From Petrocella atlantisensis (GTDB lineage: Bacteria; Bacillota; Clostridia; Lachnospirales; Vallitaleaceae), in the NCBI RefSeq assembly GCF_900538275.1, contig NZ_LR130778.1, positions 2,166,001 through 2,230,000 of the forward strand: a stretch of DNA of 64,000 nt, read 5' to 3'. Below the pieces are notes generated by a model that saw only the letters and a program-made list of their open reading frames with translations, was not told where the DNA came from and did no database searches. Made by a program: the position numbers and the translations under genes. Below are positions 44,266 to 53,590 of the stretch, piece by piece. Each line of letters opens with the position of its first letter. Within the stretch, counting starts at the first letter, position 1.

Positions 44266-44919
44266 TTACTCATTTAGGTTTTGTCGGACGCTTAGAATCT
44301 CGTATCCGGAGGCTTCTAGGGCTTTGATGAGTTCATCGGTTTCTGTTGAGGCTAGACGGATGATAATCTCACCTGCATCATCACTGCCGATGTGATCATA
44401 ATTTGCTACATGGGCGATATTGATGTTGAATTTTTTGATGATACCGGTAATGTCTGCTAGTATGCCTGTCTCGTCTTTGGCTTTTATGGATACACGTGTA
44501 CCCATCTCACCAACACCGGTTAACTCAAGATATGATTTGAGAATATCGGTACGGGTAATGATGCCGACTAATTTTTTGCCTTCTGTTATAGGTAGAGAAT
44601 CTACACCACTATTAATTAGAAGTTGTGCTGCATCTTCCATAAGCATATCCGGTGTACCCGTAGGCATATCCTTGATCATGATGTCTTTAACTTTGGTTTT
44701 ACTGAGTAAATAATTTAGTTCATACATACTAAGTGTTGTGGCTTTTGAAGGGCTAACTTCTGAAAGAAGTTGTTCGGTAACGCAACCAACAAGTTGACCG
44801 TCATCTATAACCGGCAATTGTTTGCATCCCTTTTCAATCATAAGTTGAAAAGCTAAATCGATTGAAGCATCCTTAAAAACAGTTACAACATCAGTAGTCA
44901 TTTGGTTTTTTACATACAT
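44266..44919 (-). CDS. CBS-domain pair with ACT domain (AcuB-like)
   Basis: Cytoplasmic ligand-sensing protein, 217 aa. Two CBS motifs (VKNQMTTDVVTVFKDASIDL and VKDIMIKDMPTGTPDMLMED), the second ending in LVGIITRTDILKSYLEL, are followed by an ACT domain (RVSIKAKDETGILADITGII). This matches AcuB-like proteins, which bind adenine nucleotides; the regulated process is not known. It is divergent from a DUF1858 gene, with a family B repeat between. Confidence 0.82.
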   Translation of the reverse strand: MYVKNQMTTDVVTVFKDASIDLAFQLMIEKGCKQLPVIDDGQLVGCVTEQLLSEVSPSKATTLSMYELNYLLSKTKVKDIMIKDMPTGTPDMLMEDAAQLLINSGVDSLPITEGKKLVGIITRTDILKSYLELTGVGEMGTRVSIKAKDETGILADITGIIKKFNINIAHVANYDHIGSDDAGEIIIRLASTETDELIKALEASGYEILSVRQNLNE

Positions 44920-44959
44920 AAAAACACCTCCAGTGAATGATTTGTTTCTTAGACTTATT

Positions 44960-45086
44960 ATATGGTTAAGGTGTCAAAACTATATAGTTGAACTTTCGCA
45001 TACAATATATAGTTATGAATGTATCAACGTAATCTATATATTGTATGTGAACTTAGTGAAACTTAGTTTTGACCCTGTAACCATTA
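44960..45086 (+). repeat. Structured repeat family B, copy B3 (full length)
   Basis: GGTTAAGGTGTCAAAACTA at the left is inverted at the right (TTAGTTTTGACCCTGTAACC). The inner stem CATACAATATATAG (44999-45012) pairs perfectly with CTATATATTGTATG. ATTATAT flanks the element on both sides (just before 44963 and just after 45082), which may be a 7-bp target duplication. No gene lies in the 44920-45262 gap; the rest is AT-rich. Confidence 0.7.
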
Positions 45087-45262
45087 TATCATATTATGGT
45101 GATGAAAGCACCAATAGTACGGTATATAGAGGAATAAATCCAATAGGTTTATAAAATTCTTGTCTTCACCGGGTTGAACTTGTTTTTTATGACCAAATGG
45201 TTTATAATAGCTTATGTTATATGATAATTAAAATCATTCAATAGATATAAAGGAGGTAAGTC

Positions 45263-45466
45263 ATGGCTCAAATTACTAGAGATATGATTATTGGCGATAT
45301 TATCCGTGTTGATCAAGGTGTCATTCCTATTCTTATGGAAGCTGGTATGCACTGTGTAGGATGTCCATCTTCACAAGGTGAATCCCTTGAGGAAGCATGT
45401 ATGGTTCATGGTATGGATGTTGATATATTAACAGATGACATTAACACATACTTAAAAGGCCTATAA
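45263..45466 (+). CDS. DUF1858-domain protein (hybrid-cluster-protein-associated type)
   Basis: A 67-residue protein with the DUF1858 pattern: [20 protein letters not shown] with a CxxC pair, then [16 protein letters not shown]. Members are thought to be small redox or metal-related proteins; the function is not established. AAAGGAGG precedes the ATG. A strong palindromic terminator follows. Confidence 0.88.
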   Translation: MAQITRDMIIGDIIRVDQGVIPILMEAGMHCVGCPSSQGESLEEACMVHGMDVDILTDDINTYLKGL

Positions 45467-45483
45467 TTGAAAGAAAACCATAG

Positions 45484-45515
45484 AAAAAGCTGTCATAATT
45501 ATGACAGCTTTTTTG
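45484..45515. terminator. Bidirectional terminator between DUF1858 gene and mecA
   Basis: A perfect palindrome 45484-45513 (AAAAAGCTGTCATAA and its complement), flanked by A and T runs, serves both converging genes. Confidence 0.85.
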
Positions 45516-45531
45516 TGCAAATAATGCATAT

Positions 45532-46221
45532 TTATAAATTGCTTAAGACGTTGATTGCTTGTGTTTTAATAACGATGTCATAATGCTCATCATAGAAATC
45601 CAGTTTTGATTTTCTACAATGTATGGCTTCACCATACTCAGATAAGATTCCACGAATGACTTTACAATCTGACTTATAAAGTCCTTCGGATTGCATGCTG
45701 AAGATGTATTTTTGTGGTGAATCTGTTTTGTATACACGACTCTGGTCAAAAGGATACTTTAGTAAAAATCTGCTTGCAGTTGTCAAATCATCCAATGTCT
45801 CAAATCCATATACAAAAAATGCTGCTATTTTCTCATCTTCTATTGAAGGTTCTTTATGATGTTCTTCCGGATGTATCTCTTCACTGGCTGTTTGTTCTGC
45901 AGCTTCTTCTTTTTTCTTGAAGGTGCGAGCACTTGGAATGGACAATCCTGAATATTTATCGTCTAATTCATCTGGGTTATCTACTTTGGTGATAATTAAC
46001 ATAATGCCTTCGGATGATAGAGGGACTGCTTCGATCATCAGGGGTGTATTGCCTGACTCGAAGCCAAACTCAAAGGAAGCTTTTTGCATCATGTCTTTGA
46101 ATAGTTCTTGAGCTTTTTCCGAACCATATGCAAGTTCGTTGACATTTATGTGTCTGTTTAAGAGTTCTTCCTTGTCGAGTACACATTTTATTTGATTGCT
46201 ACTTATTTTTTCAATTCTCAT
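45532..46221 (-). CDS. mecA: MecA-family ClpC adaptor
   Basis: Adaptor that delivers substrates to the ClpCP protease. The N-terminal domain (MRIEKISSNQIKCVLDKEEL, LFKDMMQKASFEFGF) and the C-terminal MecA domain (YGFETLDDLTTASRFL...SPQKYIFSM...EYGEAI) are joined by an acidic Glu/His linker (about residues 105-130). 229 aa is normal. AAAAGGAAGTGATG precedes the ATG. The upstream region ends in the 201-bp duplication created by IS copy A. Its -10 (about 46302-46307) is outside that duplication, but sequence upstream of it is preserved by the left copy. Confidence 0.88.
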   Translation of the reverse strand: MRIEKISSNQIKCVLDKEELLNRHINVNELAYGSEKAQELFKDMMQKASFEFGFESGNTPLMIEAVPLSSEGIMLIITKVDNPDELDDKYSGLSIPSARTFKKKEEAAEQTASEEIHPEEHHKEPSIEDEKIAAFFVYGFETLDDLTTASRFLLKYPFDQSRVYKTDSPQKYIFSMQSEGLYKSDCKVIRGILSEYGEAIHCRKSKLDFYDEHYDIVIKTQAINVLSNL

Positions 46222-46316
46222 ATCATCACTTCCTTTTCGAAGGCAACAAATTCGGGTCAGTTACATTCACTACATAGAAAGCAATTCAGCATCTTATACT
46301 TATATTATACGATAAA

Positions 46317-46517
46317 AGTATGGAAAAAGCAAAGCCGAATGTTTTCTCTAAAATTCTAAAAAATGTTCGAAAACAGTTGATTTATACCTACAAATCTGAT
46401 ACTATTTGTTAGGGTTGCTTTTGGTAGCCTACTTGCTATGTTGTTGTGGTATAATTATTATCGGACATAAAGTGTACAATGGCAAGATAAATATTAGGGA
46501 TTCATTGAAAATTAACA
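46317..46517 (+). repeat. 201-bp target-site duplication, left copy (IS copy A)
   Basis: Identical to 48483-48683 by base-by-base reading of the ends and interior. It includes the native mecA/purA intergenic promoter region (TGGTATAAT extended -10 near 46450). The region 46222-46663 contains no gene other than these signals and the IS left end. Confidence 0.9.
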
Positions 46518-46567
46518 CGGGTCTTTGACACTTGCCGAAGTAACTAAAACAGCGAAAACCTTATAAC

Positions 46568-46591
46568 AAGCCTATTTAGGCTTATTTTTTT
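46568..46591 (+). terminator. Inward insulating terminator at the IS copy A left end
   Basis: AAGCCTA/TAGGCTT stem followed by seven T, between the inverted repeat and the transposase promoter. It would shield the transposase from outside transcription. Confidence 0.7.
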
Positions 46592-46663
46592 GTCAAATTC
46601 TACTCTTTTCATTTACGTTCTACTACGTTCTATGATATAATATAGGGTATTAGGAGGTGTTGT

Positions 46664-48384
46664 TATGAGGCTGAAAGTTGTAAATTCTAAAATGTTCAAT
46701 TATTATATGTCATAGAAACTATTTATGTTGATGGAAAACAAAAACTAGAACCGTCGAAAAACTTGGCAGATATTCTGATTTAGAAAAAGCTAAATGGTGC
46801 TAATCCCATAGAGTGGGCCAAAAAGTATATCGAAGATCTTAATCGCCAAGAAAAAGAACAAAAACGTGAGGTTATTATCAAGCTTAGGCAATCCACGCTT
46901 ATTGATAAAGAGATTCAACGTTCCTACAACGGTGGCTATCTTTTCTTCAACAGATTTATTACCAGTTAGGGCTTCATAAGATTTGTAACGATATTTCTTC
47001 AAGGCACAAGTTCACCTATGACCTTAACGGTATTCTCTCTCGTTTGATTTACGGAAGAATTCTTTTCCTTCTTCCAAGCTTTGCACCTTTGAATCTTCTA
47101 AACGTCTTCTCGAACAGCCAAACTTTGAATTACAGAACATTTACAGGTCTTTAGAAGTTATCGCTAAGGAATCCGATTTCATACAATCACAGCTTTACAA
47201 AACAGTCTAGCAGTTTCTAAACGTAATGATCGAATTCTTTATTATGACTGTACCAACTACTTTTTTGAGATTGAACAAGAAGATGGCCTTAAACAATATG
47301 GACCCTCCAAAGAAAACCGTCCTAACCCTATTGTAGAAATGGGCTTGTTTATGGATGGAGATGGTATTCCTCTCGCTTTTAACATTCACAGTGGCAATAC
47401 CAATGAGCAGGTGACTCTAAAGCCTTTAGAAAAGCAAATTATCGAAGACTTCAAACTATCCAAGTTTGTTGTATGTACTGATGCCGGCTTATCTTCAAAT
47501 GCAAATAGGAAGTTTAATAATATAAATGGACGTTCTTTTATTACAACTCAATCCATCAAAAAACTTAAGCAGTTTTTAAAAGAGTGGGCTTTAGAACCAA
47601 CTGGATGGAGGCACAATGATTCCAAAGAAACCTTTGATTTAAACCTGTTTGATGAAAATGAAAGTCTTTGTGAGCAATATAAGAATATGACCTTTTATAA
47701 AGAGAGATGGATTAAAGAGAATGATCTTGAGCAAAACTGATTGTCACCTTTTCTCTTAAATACCGTTATTATCAACGTCAGATCAGAAACAAACAACTTG
47801 AACGTGCCACAAAACTCATTAGCACTAACCCAAAAAGTATAGGTAAGAAAAGACAAAATGATTATAAACGATTTATCGCTTCCACCAATGTTACAAGTGA
47901 TGGTGAAGTTGCAGAAGAGACACTTTACCATCTTAATTCAAATACTGTTGCTGAGGAAAGTATCTATGACGGCTTCTATGCAGTATGTACTAACCTTGAC
48001 GAAGATGCTTCTGAAATAGCTAGAATTAACCACCGACGTTGGGAAGTTGAAGAATGTTTTAGAATTATGAAGAGCGAGTTTAAAGCAAGACCTGTTTATC
48101 TTCAAAGAGACGACCGTATAAAAGCGCATTTTACAACCTGTTTTCTAGCACTTGTTTTATATAGATATCTGGAGAAAGACCTAGACAACCAGTTTACAAC
48201 GAACGAAATCGTCGGCCAGTTAAAGGATATGAACTTCTATTGCGTTCCTGGACAGGGTTTTATTCCGACCTATACACGTACTGATTTTACAGATGCACTA
48301 CATGATACCTATGGATTTAGAACAGACTATCAGATTGTCAGCGACAAAGAAATGAAAAATATATACAAAAAGACTAAAAAGTAA
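46664..48384 (+). pseudogene. IS1634-type transposase, copy A, multiply frameshifted
   Basis: Reconstructed length about 560 aa. The N-terminus reads MRLKVVNSK, then shifts frame. Further one-base shifts occur at A or T runs near 46745, 46784, 46943, 47064, 47198 and 47734. The longest intact parts are 47339-47740 (with the Asp-containing CTDAGLSSN region) and 48067-48384. The DDE fold of the IS4 superfamily is recognisable in VEMGLFMDGDGIPLAF and in RRWEVEECFRIMKSE. All these lesions are homopolymer indels, so they may not be real. Confidence 0.85.
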
Positions 48385-48414
48385 AAAAAAAGTACGCAAA
48401 AATTAATGACATAT

Positions 48415-48457
48415 AAAAAGCTTGAAGCCCCTATTTATAAGGGATTTCAAGCTTTTT
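48415..48457 (+). terminator. Terminator at the IS copy A right end
   Basis: AAAAAGCTTGAAGCCC (48415-48430) pairs with GGGATTTCAAGCTTTTT (48441-48457). It ends the transposase transcript before purA. Confidence 0.75.
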
Positions 48458-48482
48458 CTGTTTCACAACTGTCAAAGACAGG

Positions 48483-48683
48483 AGTATGGAAAAAGCAAAG
48501 CCGAATGTTTTCTCTAAAATTCTAAAAAATGTTCGAAAACAGTTGATTTATACCTACAAATCTGATACTATTTGTTAGGGTTGCTTTTGGTAGCCTACTT
48601 GCTATGTTGTTGTGGTATAATTATTATCGGACATAAAGTGTACAATGGCAAGATAAATATTAGGGATTCATTGAAAATTAACA
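48483..48683 (+). repeat. 201-bp target-site duplication, right copy (IS copy A); carries purA upstream region
   Basis: Second copy of 46317-46517. It keeps the TGGTATAAT extended -10 about 150 bp upstream of purA, so purA retains its native promoter despite the insertion. The 48385-48769 gap has no gene. Confidence 0.9.
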
Positions 48684-48742
48684 CTTTGGTCACGCTATAG
48701 AAATATATGTACATCAAATTGTGTTTGAACAATTCAAATTAA

Positions 48743-50044
<1,302 letters not shown>

Positions 50045-50050
50045 TTATGA

Positions 50051-50075
50051 GGCTGCCAATTTGGCAGCCTTGTTT
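50051..50075 (+). terminator. purA terminator
   Basis: GGCTGCCAA pairs with TTGGCAGCC across one T, followed by TTGTTTG. Confidence 0.75.
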
Positions 50076-50133
50076 GTATTCTTTAGGAAAGCCTATGCTA
50101 TGTTAACGCGTTGAAGTGTCGCATTAACCATCA

Positions 50134-50223
50134 AGGAAATCTTTCCTGCCGGTACAATTTGCTTTGCAAAGCGAGGCGTAGCCTCTTTGTTCTTTATTAG
50201 GAAAGTCCTACTTTCCTAATAAA
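50134..50223. repeat. Cluster of four consecutive hairpins
   Basis: AGGAAA-TC-TTTCCT (about 50134-50147), GCTTTGCAAAGC (50161-50172), GAGGC-GTA-GCCTC (50173-50185), and TTTATTAGGAAAGT with ACTTTCCTAATAAA (50193-50223) follow one another. No coding potential. Another AT-rich hairpin lies at about 50226-50255. Origin unknown; possibly remnants near the IS91-type element. Confidence 0.5.
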
Positions 50224-50280
50224 CAAGGAGTATATTTTTTAGGGCATAAAAAATAAACCTTGGATATATTCAAGAATAAA

Positions 50281-50517
50281 TCATTTATTATATTCGTACT
50301 TTATACCACGAACACCGATATATAATTTAGGTGTCATAGTACCATCACAAACTTGGCAATCAGGTTGTGGTGGAGTTGATGGATCTAGACCATCAAAAAT
50401 ATTGTCTTGCTCTAATTCTTCTACAATGAAACGCGGAACCCACAAAGAGTAGTTACATTTAGTACAGATAAATTCAACGAGATCATCATTTTTAGTAAAG
50501 CCTTCTAAAATATTCAT
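50281..50517 (-). CDS. Small CxxC zinc-ribbon-like protein, unknown function
   Basis: 78 aa with two CxxC pairs (ICTKCNYSLWVPRF and DCQVCDGTMTP), suggesting a zinc ribbon. GGAGG lies upstream of the ATG at 50517. It lies between the hairpin cluster and the IS91-type transposase; whether it belongs to the mobile unit is unclear. No partner genes. Confidence 0.65.
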   Translation of the reverse strand: MNILEGFTKNDDLVEFICTKCNYSLWVPRFIVEELEQDNIFDGLDPSTPPQPDCQVCDGTMTPKLYIGVRGIKYEYNK

Positions 50518-50541
50518 TATTAATTAACCTCCATAATTATG

Positions 50542-51687
50542 CTAAGCACTATTATAAAGCTGAGGAGGCGGTTTATCAAGAAGGTGGGTTTTAGAAGTAG
50601 CAAAAATATTTAGAAGTTTCATTGTATTACCACATTGGCACCTGAGTGGATCGATACCAAAATGAAGAAGTAGACGTGCACGCCAATGAGAATTTTATTT
50701 GAAAAATTTACGTTTAGATGCAGTCATAAGTAAAAATAGCTTAGAAGAATGTTTATATTTTTTGGCATATAACCCGTAATAACGAATCATTTTAAACTGC
50801 TCATCAGGAATATGAACTATTAGACGTTTAAAAAAATCAAAGACATGTATCTTTTCAATTACTTTTTCATTATCTTCATGACGATTATAAAAAAAAGTTA
50901 CGAATTCACCATCATAATCAAGAATTCTGGACTGAGCCATAGCTGGTCTGCCAGTATACCTAATAATATATTTAATTGAATCAACAAAATTAGAAAGCAT
51001 GTTAGATTTAGCATAGACATAAAAGCCAGAAGGATAAGTTTTGAATAAGGAAGTCTTAAGTTTATAAAAAGAATCTCCTAGATAACGATGTAGTAAGTCA
51101 AGTAAAGTAGTTTGCCAACGTTTACGAAGCATAGTGAAAGGGATGTGAGGTATTTTACGCCAAACAGTTTTATTACCAGAAGCACCCTCAGTAATAAGCA
51201 TATGAATATGAGGATTCCATTTAAGGTCACGGCCAAAAGTATGAAGTGTAGAGATAAAACCAGGCTTGAAAGATTCAGATTTATTAATGGAGTAAAACCA
51301 AGCATGAATAGTTGCAGCAGAAGCATGAAAAAGAAGATGAAGTAAGGAACGATCCTTGCGAAAAAAAGGGCGAAGTTCTTTAGGGATGGTAAAAACAATA
51401 TGACGATGTTCACACTGAATAAGTTTGGAAGATATAGAAGCAGCTCTGTCTTGAATGTATTTGGCACCACAAGAATTACAAAAACGACTTTTACAAGTAA
51501 ATGGAACATGCTTTATTTTGCCGCAATGGTCACAAAAATAAAGAGCATGACCCATGGAAGGATCACCACAATTAATGATTTTACTGACATTATGTAAAAT
51601 AGCGGGACGTAGAGGATAACCTAGAGCAACAAAATCATCCCAACGGTCTGAAAAAATATCTTTTATCTTAAAAGATTTACTGTTCAT
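50542..51687 (-). pseudogene. IS91-family (Y2/HUH-type) transposase with in-frame stop
   Basis: Rolling-circle-type transposase. The N-terminal zinc-binding domain (FCDHCG, CKSRFCNSCGAKY) is followed by the HUH motif (WNPHIHMLITEG) and the family signature YIIRYTGRPAMAQSRI. The frame is interrupted by TAA at 50695-50697. The same frame then continues for 50 codons with the typical IS91 tail (HWRARLLLHFGIDPLRCQCG), ending at 50542. The nonsense mutation removes the C-terminal zinc ribbon. The ATG at 51687 follows GGTGATG; another in-frame start is at 51723. Confidence 0.8.
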
Positions 51688-51784
51688 AACATCACCAATA
51701 ATGTTATAACAAAAAATCATCAATAAAACAATATAAAATGAAGAAGAATGTTAAAAAAGCCAACTCACGTAAAGAGCCAGCTTT

Positions 51785-51815
51785 TTAACGCGTTCGTTAG
51801 AACGCTTTTCTTGTT
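51785..51815. repeat. GCGTTC/GAACGC hairpin and TTAACGCGTT repeat beside the IS91-type element
   Basis: TTAACGCGTT at 51785-51794 also occurs at 50103-50112, on the far side of the IS91-type gene and its neighbour. GCGTTC-GTTA-GAACGC forms a hairpin. IS91 elements use terminal hairpins as ori/ter, so this could be one end, but that is unproven. Confidence 0.35.
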
Positions 51816-51850
51816 GCACTACCAATACAACTGACGTATAATGGAATAAC

Positions 51851-51889
51851 GGTTAAGGTGTTAAAACGCTATCGTTTTGAGCCTTTAAC
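51851..51889 (+). repeat. Structured repeat family B, minimal copy B4
   Basis: GGTTAAGGTGTTAAAACG, the loop CTAT and CGTTTTGAGCCTTTAAC form one hairpin. Only the outer arms of the family are kept, closed by a new 4-nt loop, with the pairing intact. It ends 36 bp before pth. Confidence 0.6.
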
Positions 51890-51924
51890 TTTGGCAGAAT
51901 ATGTAAGAGTGAAAGAGGTATAAG

Positions 51925-52500
51925 ATGCTGTTTATCATAGGTCTTGGTAACCCAGGAACAAAGTTTAATGGAACCCGTCATAATATTGGGTTTGAAGTTA
52001 TAGAAAGATTAGCATATGATTATCATATAAAGTTAGACCGCAAAAAACACAAGGCTTTTGTTGGTCAAGGTGTCATTAAGGGTGAAAAAGTCGTATTGAT
52101 GAAACCTCAAACCTATATGAATTTAAGTGGTGAAGCTATTGCTGATGTTCTTGGCTTTTATAAGGAAACACCGGATAAGATTATCATCGTTTATGATGAT
52201 ACCAGTCTAGATGTGGGAAAGCTAAGAATTCGGGAAAGAGGAAGTGCTGGCGGTCATAATGGTATCAAAAATATTATTGCCCATATGAAAACTCAGGAGT
52301 TCATTAGGATTAAAGTAGGGGTGGGCGAAAAACCACCGGGTTGGGATCTGGCTGATTATGTCCTTTCTAGATTTGATGAACTAGAAATAAAAACAATTCA
52401 AGCATCCATAAAAATGTCAGCAGATGCAGTAGCTATGATATTGGACGTCGGTGTAGAAAAAGCCATGAATCATTATAATAGTAGAAAAGCAGGTGAATAA
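51925..52500 (+). CDS. pth: Peptidyl-tRNA hydrolase
   Basis: Recycles peptidyl-tRNA released from ribosomes. The active site is recognisable: GLGNPG, the catalytic His in TRHNIGF, MKPQTYMNLSG, VYDDTSLDVGKLR and GSAGGHNGIKN. 191 aa. GAAAGAGGT precedes the ATG. First gene of the conserved pth-mfd-mazG-rqcP-divIC-tilS block; the sortase gene starts 2 bp after its stop. Confidence 0.95.
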   Translation: MLFIIGLGNPGTKFNGTRHNIGFEVIERLAYDYHIKLDRKKHKAFVGQGVIKGEKVVLMKPQTYMNLSGEAIADVLGFYKETPDKIIIVYDDTSLDVGKLRIRERGSAGGHNGIKNIIAHMKTQEFIRIKVGVGEKPPGWDLADYVLSRFDELEIKTIQASIKMSADAVAMILDVGVEKAMNHYNSRKAGE

Positions 52501-52502
52501 GA

Positions 52503-53210
52503 TTGAGAAAGCATATTGGAACCTTACTCATTATTATTGGTATCGTGATTATAACGGTGCCACTTGTGGGAAGATACATAGCAAATCAAAGACAAGAAGC
52601 CCTAATGGCAGACTTTCTTGAGCAAAGTTTAATGATAGAAGATACAGATAGCTATGATGACCTAAGTGCATCATTAGAGTGGGGCGTACAAGAAGAGAAT
52701 CAAGAGGACTTATCAGAATCAATTGAAGTTACAGACCCTTCATCCCCTATAGAAGTTTTAGAGGAAGAAAATGGTACAGAGGGTAATCTTGAGGAACCGG
52801 TTATCATAAAACAACGACCTAAGGCTGTGGCTATTCTTGAAATTGATAAAATAGACATAAAATTACCAGTTGCTGAGGGTGTCGATCTTGCGACCTTGAA
52901 ATTTGCACTCGGACATATGCCAAAAACAGCTCCACTTGGCAGTGTGGGAAATGCCGTTGTTGCTGGGCATAGAAGCCATAGTTTTGGTACGTATTTTAAC
53001 CGTTTGGATGAAGTGGCAGTTGGTGATACCATAAAAGTAACAACAGGTGGACAAACATATACCTATGAAGTGTATGAAACACTTATTGTTGAACCGGATG
53101 ACTTATCAGTTTTAAGAGGCAGTAGTAATCACAAAGTGATTACGCTAATCACATGCCATCCCCTGTATACATCCACCCACCGTTTGATTGTTCATGGTGT
53201 TATAAAATAA
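52503..53210 (+). CDS. Sortase (class D-like)
   Basis: Membrane transpeptidase that cuts sorting signals and attaches proteins to the wall or processes them. N-terminal TM (GTLLIIIGIVIITVPLVG), an acidic Glu/Ser/Asp stalk (about residues 40-105), then the sortase fold with the catalytic His in VVAGHRSHSFGTYF, Cys in TLITCHPLY and Arg in THRLIV. It begins with TTG after AGGTG located in the end of pth. There is no LPxTG protein nearby; the next gene is a c-di-GMP-controlled secreted transglutaminase-like protein. Confidence 0.88.
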   Translation: MRKHIGTLLIIIGIVIITVPLVGRYIANQRQEALMADFLEQSLMIEDTDSYDDLSASLEWGVQEENQEDLSESIEVTDPSSPIEVLEEENGTEGNLEEPVIIKQRPKAVAILEIDKIDIKLPVAEGVDLATLKFALGHMPKTAPLGSVGNAVVAGHRSHSFGTYFNRLDEVAVGDTIKVTTGGQTYTYEVYETLIVEPDDLSVLRGSSNHKVITLITCHPLYTSTHRLIVHGVIK

Positions 53211-53223
53211 TAAAATACAGAAA

Positions 53224-53298
53224 AATAGGTCTAAAGAATCATGCAAGTAGGCATTAAGTAGTGAATTATTAACAAAGATTGCATTCTATAGACCTATT
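53224..53298 (+). repeat. Inverted repeat upstream of the riboswitch promoter region
   Basis: AATAGGTCTA (53224-53233) pairs with TAGACCTATT (53289-53298), with additional ATGCAA/TTGCAT pairing inside. It could end the sortase transcript or be an operator over the -35/-10 spacer. Confidence 0.45.
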
Positions 53299-53308
53299 AT
53301 GCTATAAT
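53279..53308 (+). promoter_or_regulatory. Promoter of the tandem riboswitch transcript
   Basis: TTGCAT at 53279-53284 and TATAAT at 53303-53308, spacer 18 bp, placing the start of transcription about 25 nt before the first aptamer. Confidence 0.6.
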
Positions 53309-53342
53309 ATACTCAAGATTAATATAGCTTATGATTTTGGTG

Positions 53343-53443
53343 CTTTTCACCGATAATAGCAAACCATTCGAAAGGATGGGACGCAAAGCCAAGGGCCTTC
53401 TGCACAGCAGGTGGTAGCCGGTTGCCGAAAGGGAAGTTTTTTT
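53343..53443 (+). ncRNA. c-di-GMP-I (GEMM) riboswitch, first of two
   Basis: Matches the GEMM class I consensus: AGCAAACCATTCGAAAGG with a GAAA tetraloop hairpin, GGGACGCAAAGCC, then the tetraloop receptor arm and GGTGGTAGCCGGTTGCCG. P1 forms from CTTTTC (53343-53348) and GAAAGG (53427-53432). Seven T (53437-53443) follow directly after GGGAAG, suggesting transcriptional control, although the competing terminator stem is not obvious. Confidence 0.9.
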
Positions 53444-53492
53444 GTACCCTCAAAGCATGCATTATTCAGGTGATACAACACTTCAAAATAAG

Positions 53493-53582
53493 CTTTCAAC
53501 GATACCGCAAACCATTCGAAAGGATGGGACGCAAAGCCAAGGGCCTTCTGCACAGCAGGTGGTAGCCGGTTACCGAAAGGAG
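53493..53582 (+). ncRNA. c-di-GMP-I (GEMM) riboswitch, second of two
   Basis: The core from 53507 onward repeats the first aptamer at a 148-bp offset, with one base changed (GGTTACCG in place of GGTTGCCG). P1 forms from CTTTC (53493-53497) and GAAAG (53575-53579). The 3' P1 strand runs into the ribosome binding site AAAGGAG (53576-53582) of the next gene, so ligand-stabilised P1 would hide it: predicted translational OFF switch. Confidence 0.9.
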
Positions 53583-53590
53583 AGTTTCAA

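Larger units (their letters stand above)
46518..48482 (+). mobile_element. IS1634-type (IS4 superfamily) insertion sequence, copy A
   Basis: 1965 bp, with terminal inverted repeats CGGGTCTTTGACAC and CCTGTCTTTGACAG. It is nearly identical to copy B at 58205-60173 (1969 bp). The element carries terminators just inside both ends (46568-46591 and 48415-48457). It is flanked by a 201-bp direct repeat, which fits the long, variable target duplications described for IS1634 and IS1549. Confidence 0.88.

Noticed and set aside
39556-45086. CRISPR-like array from repeated GTATCAACGTAATC motifs
   Set aside because: Copies are few, irregularly spaced, part of a longer folded element, and no cas genes are present.
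46317-48683. Reading the 201-bp flanking repeat as an independent interspersed repeat family
   Set aside because: It abuts the IS ends exactly, does not occur at IS copy B (which has its own unrelated 138-bp repeat), and is therefore a target duplication.
53347-53553. Minus-strand 68-codon open frame over the riboswitches
   Set aside because: It is antisense to two structured aptamers, and its internal repeat simply reflects their duplication.
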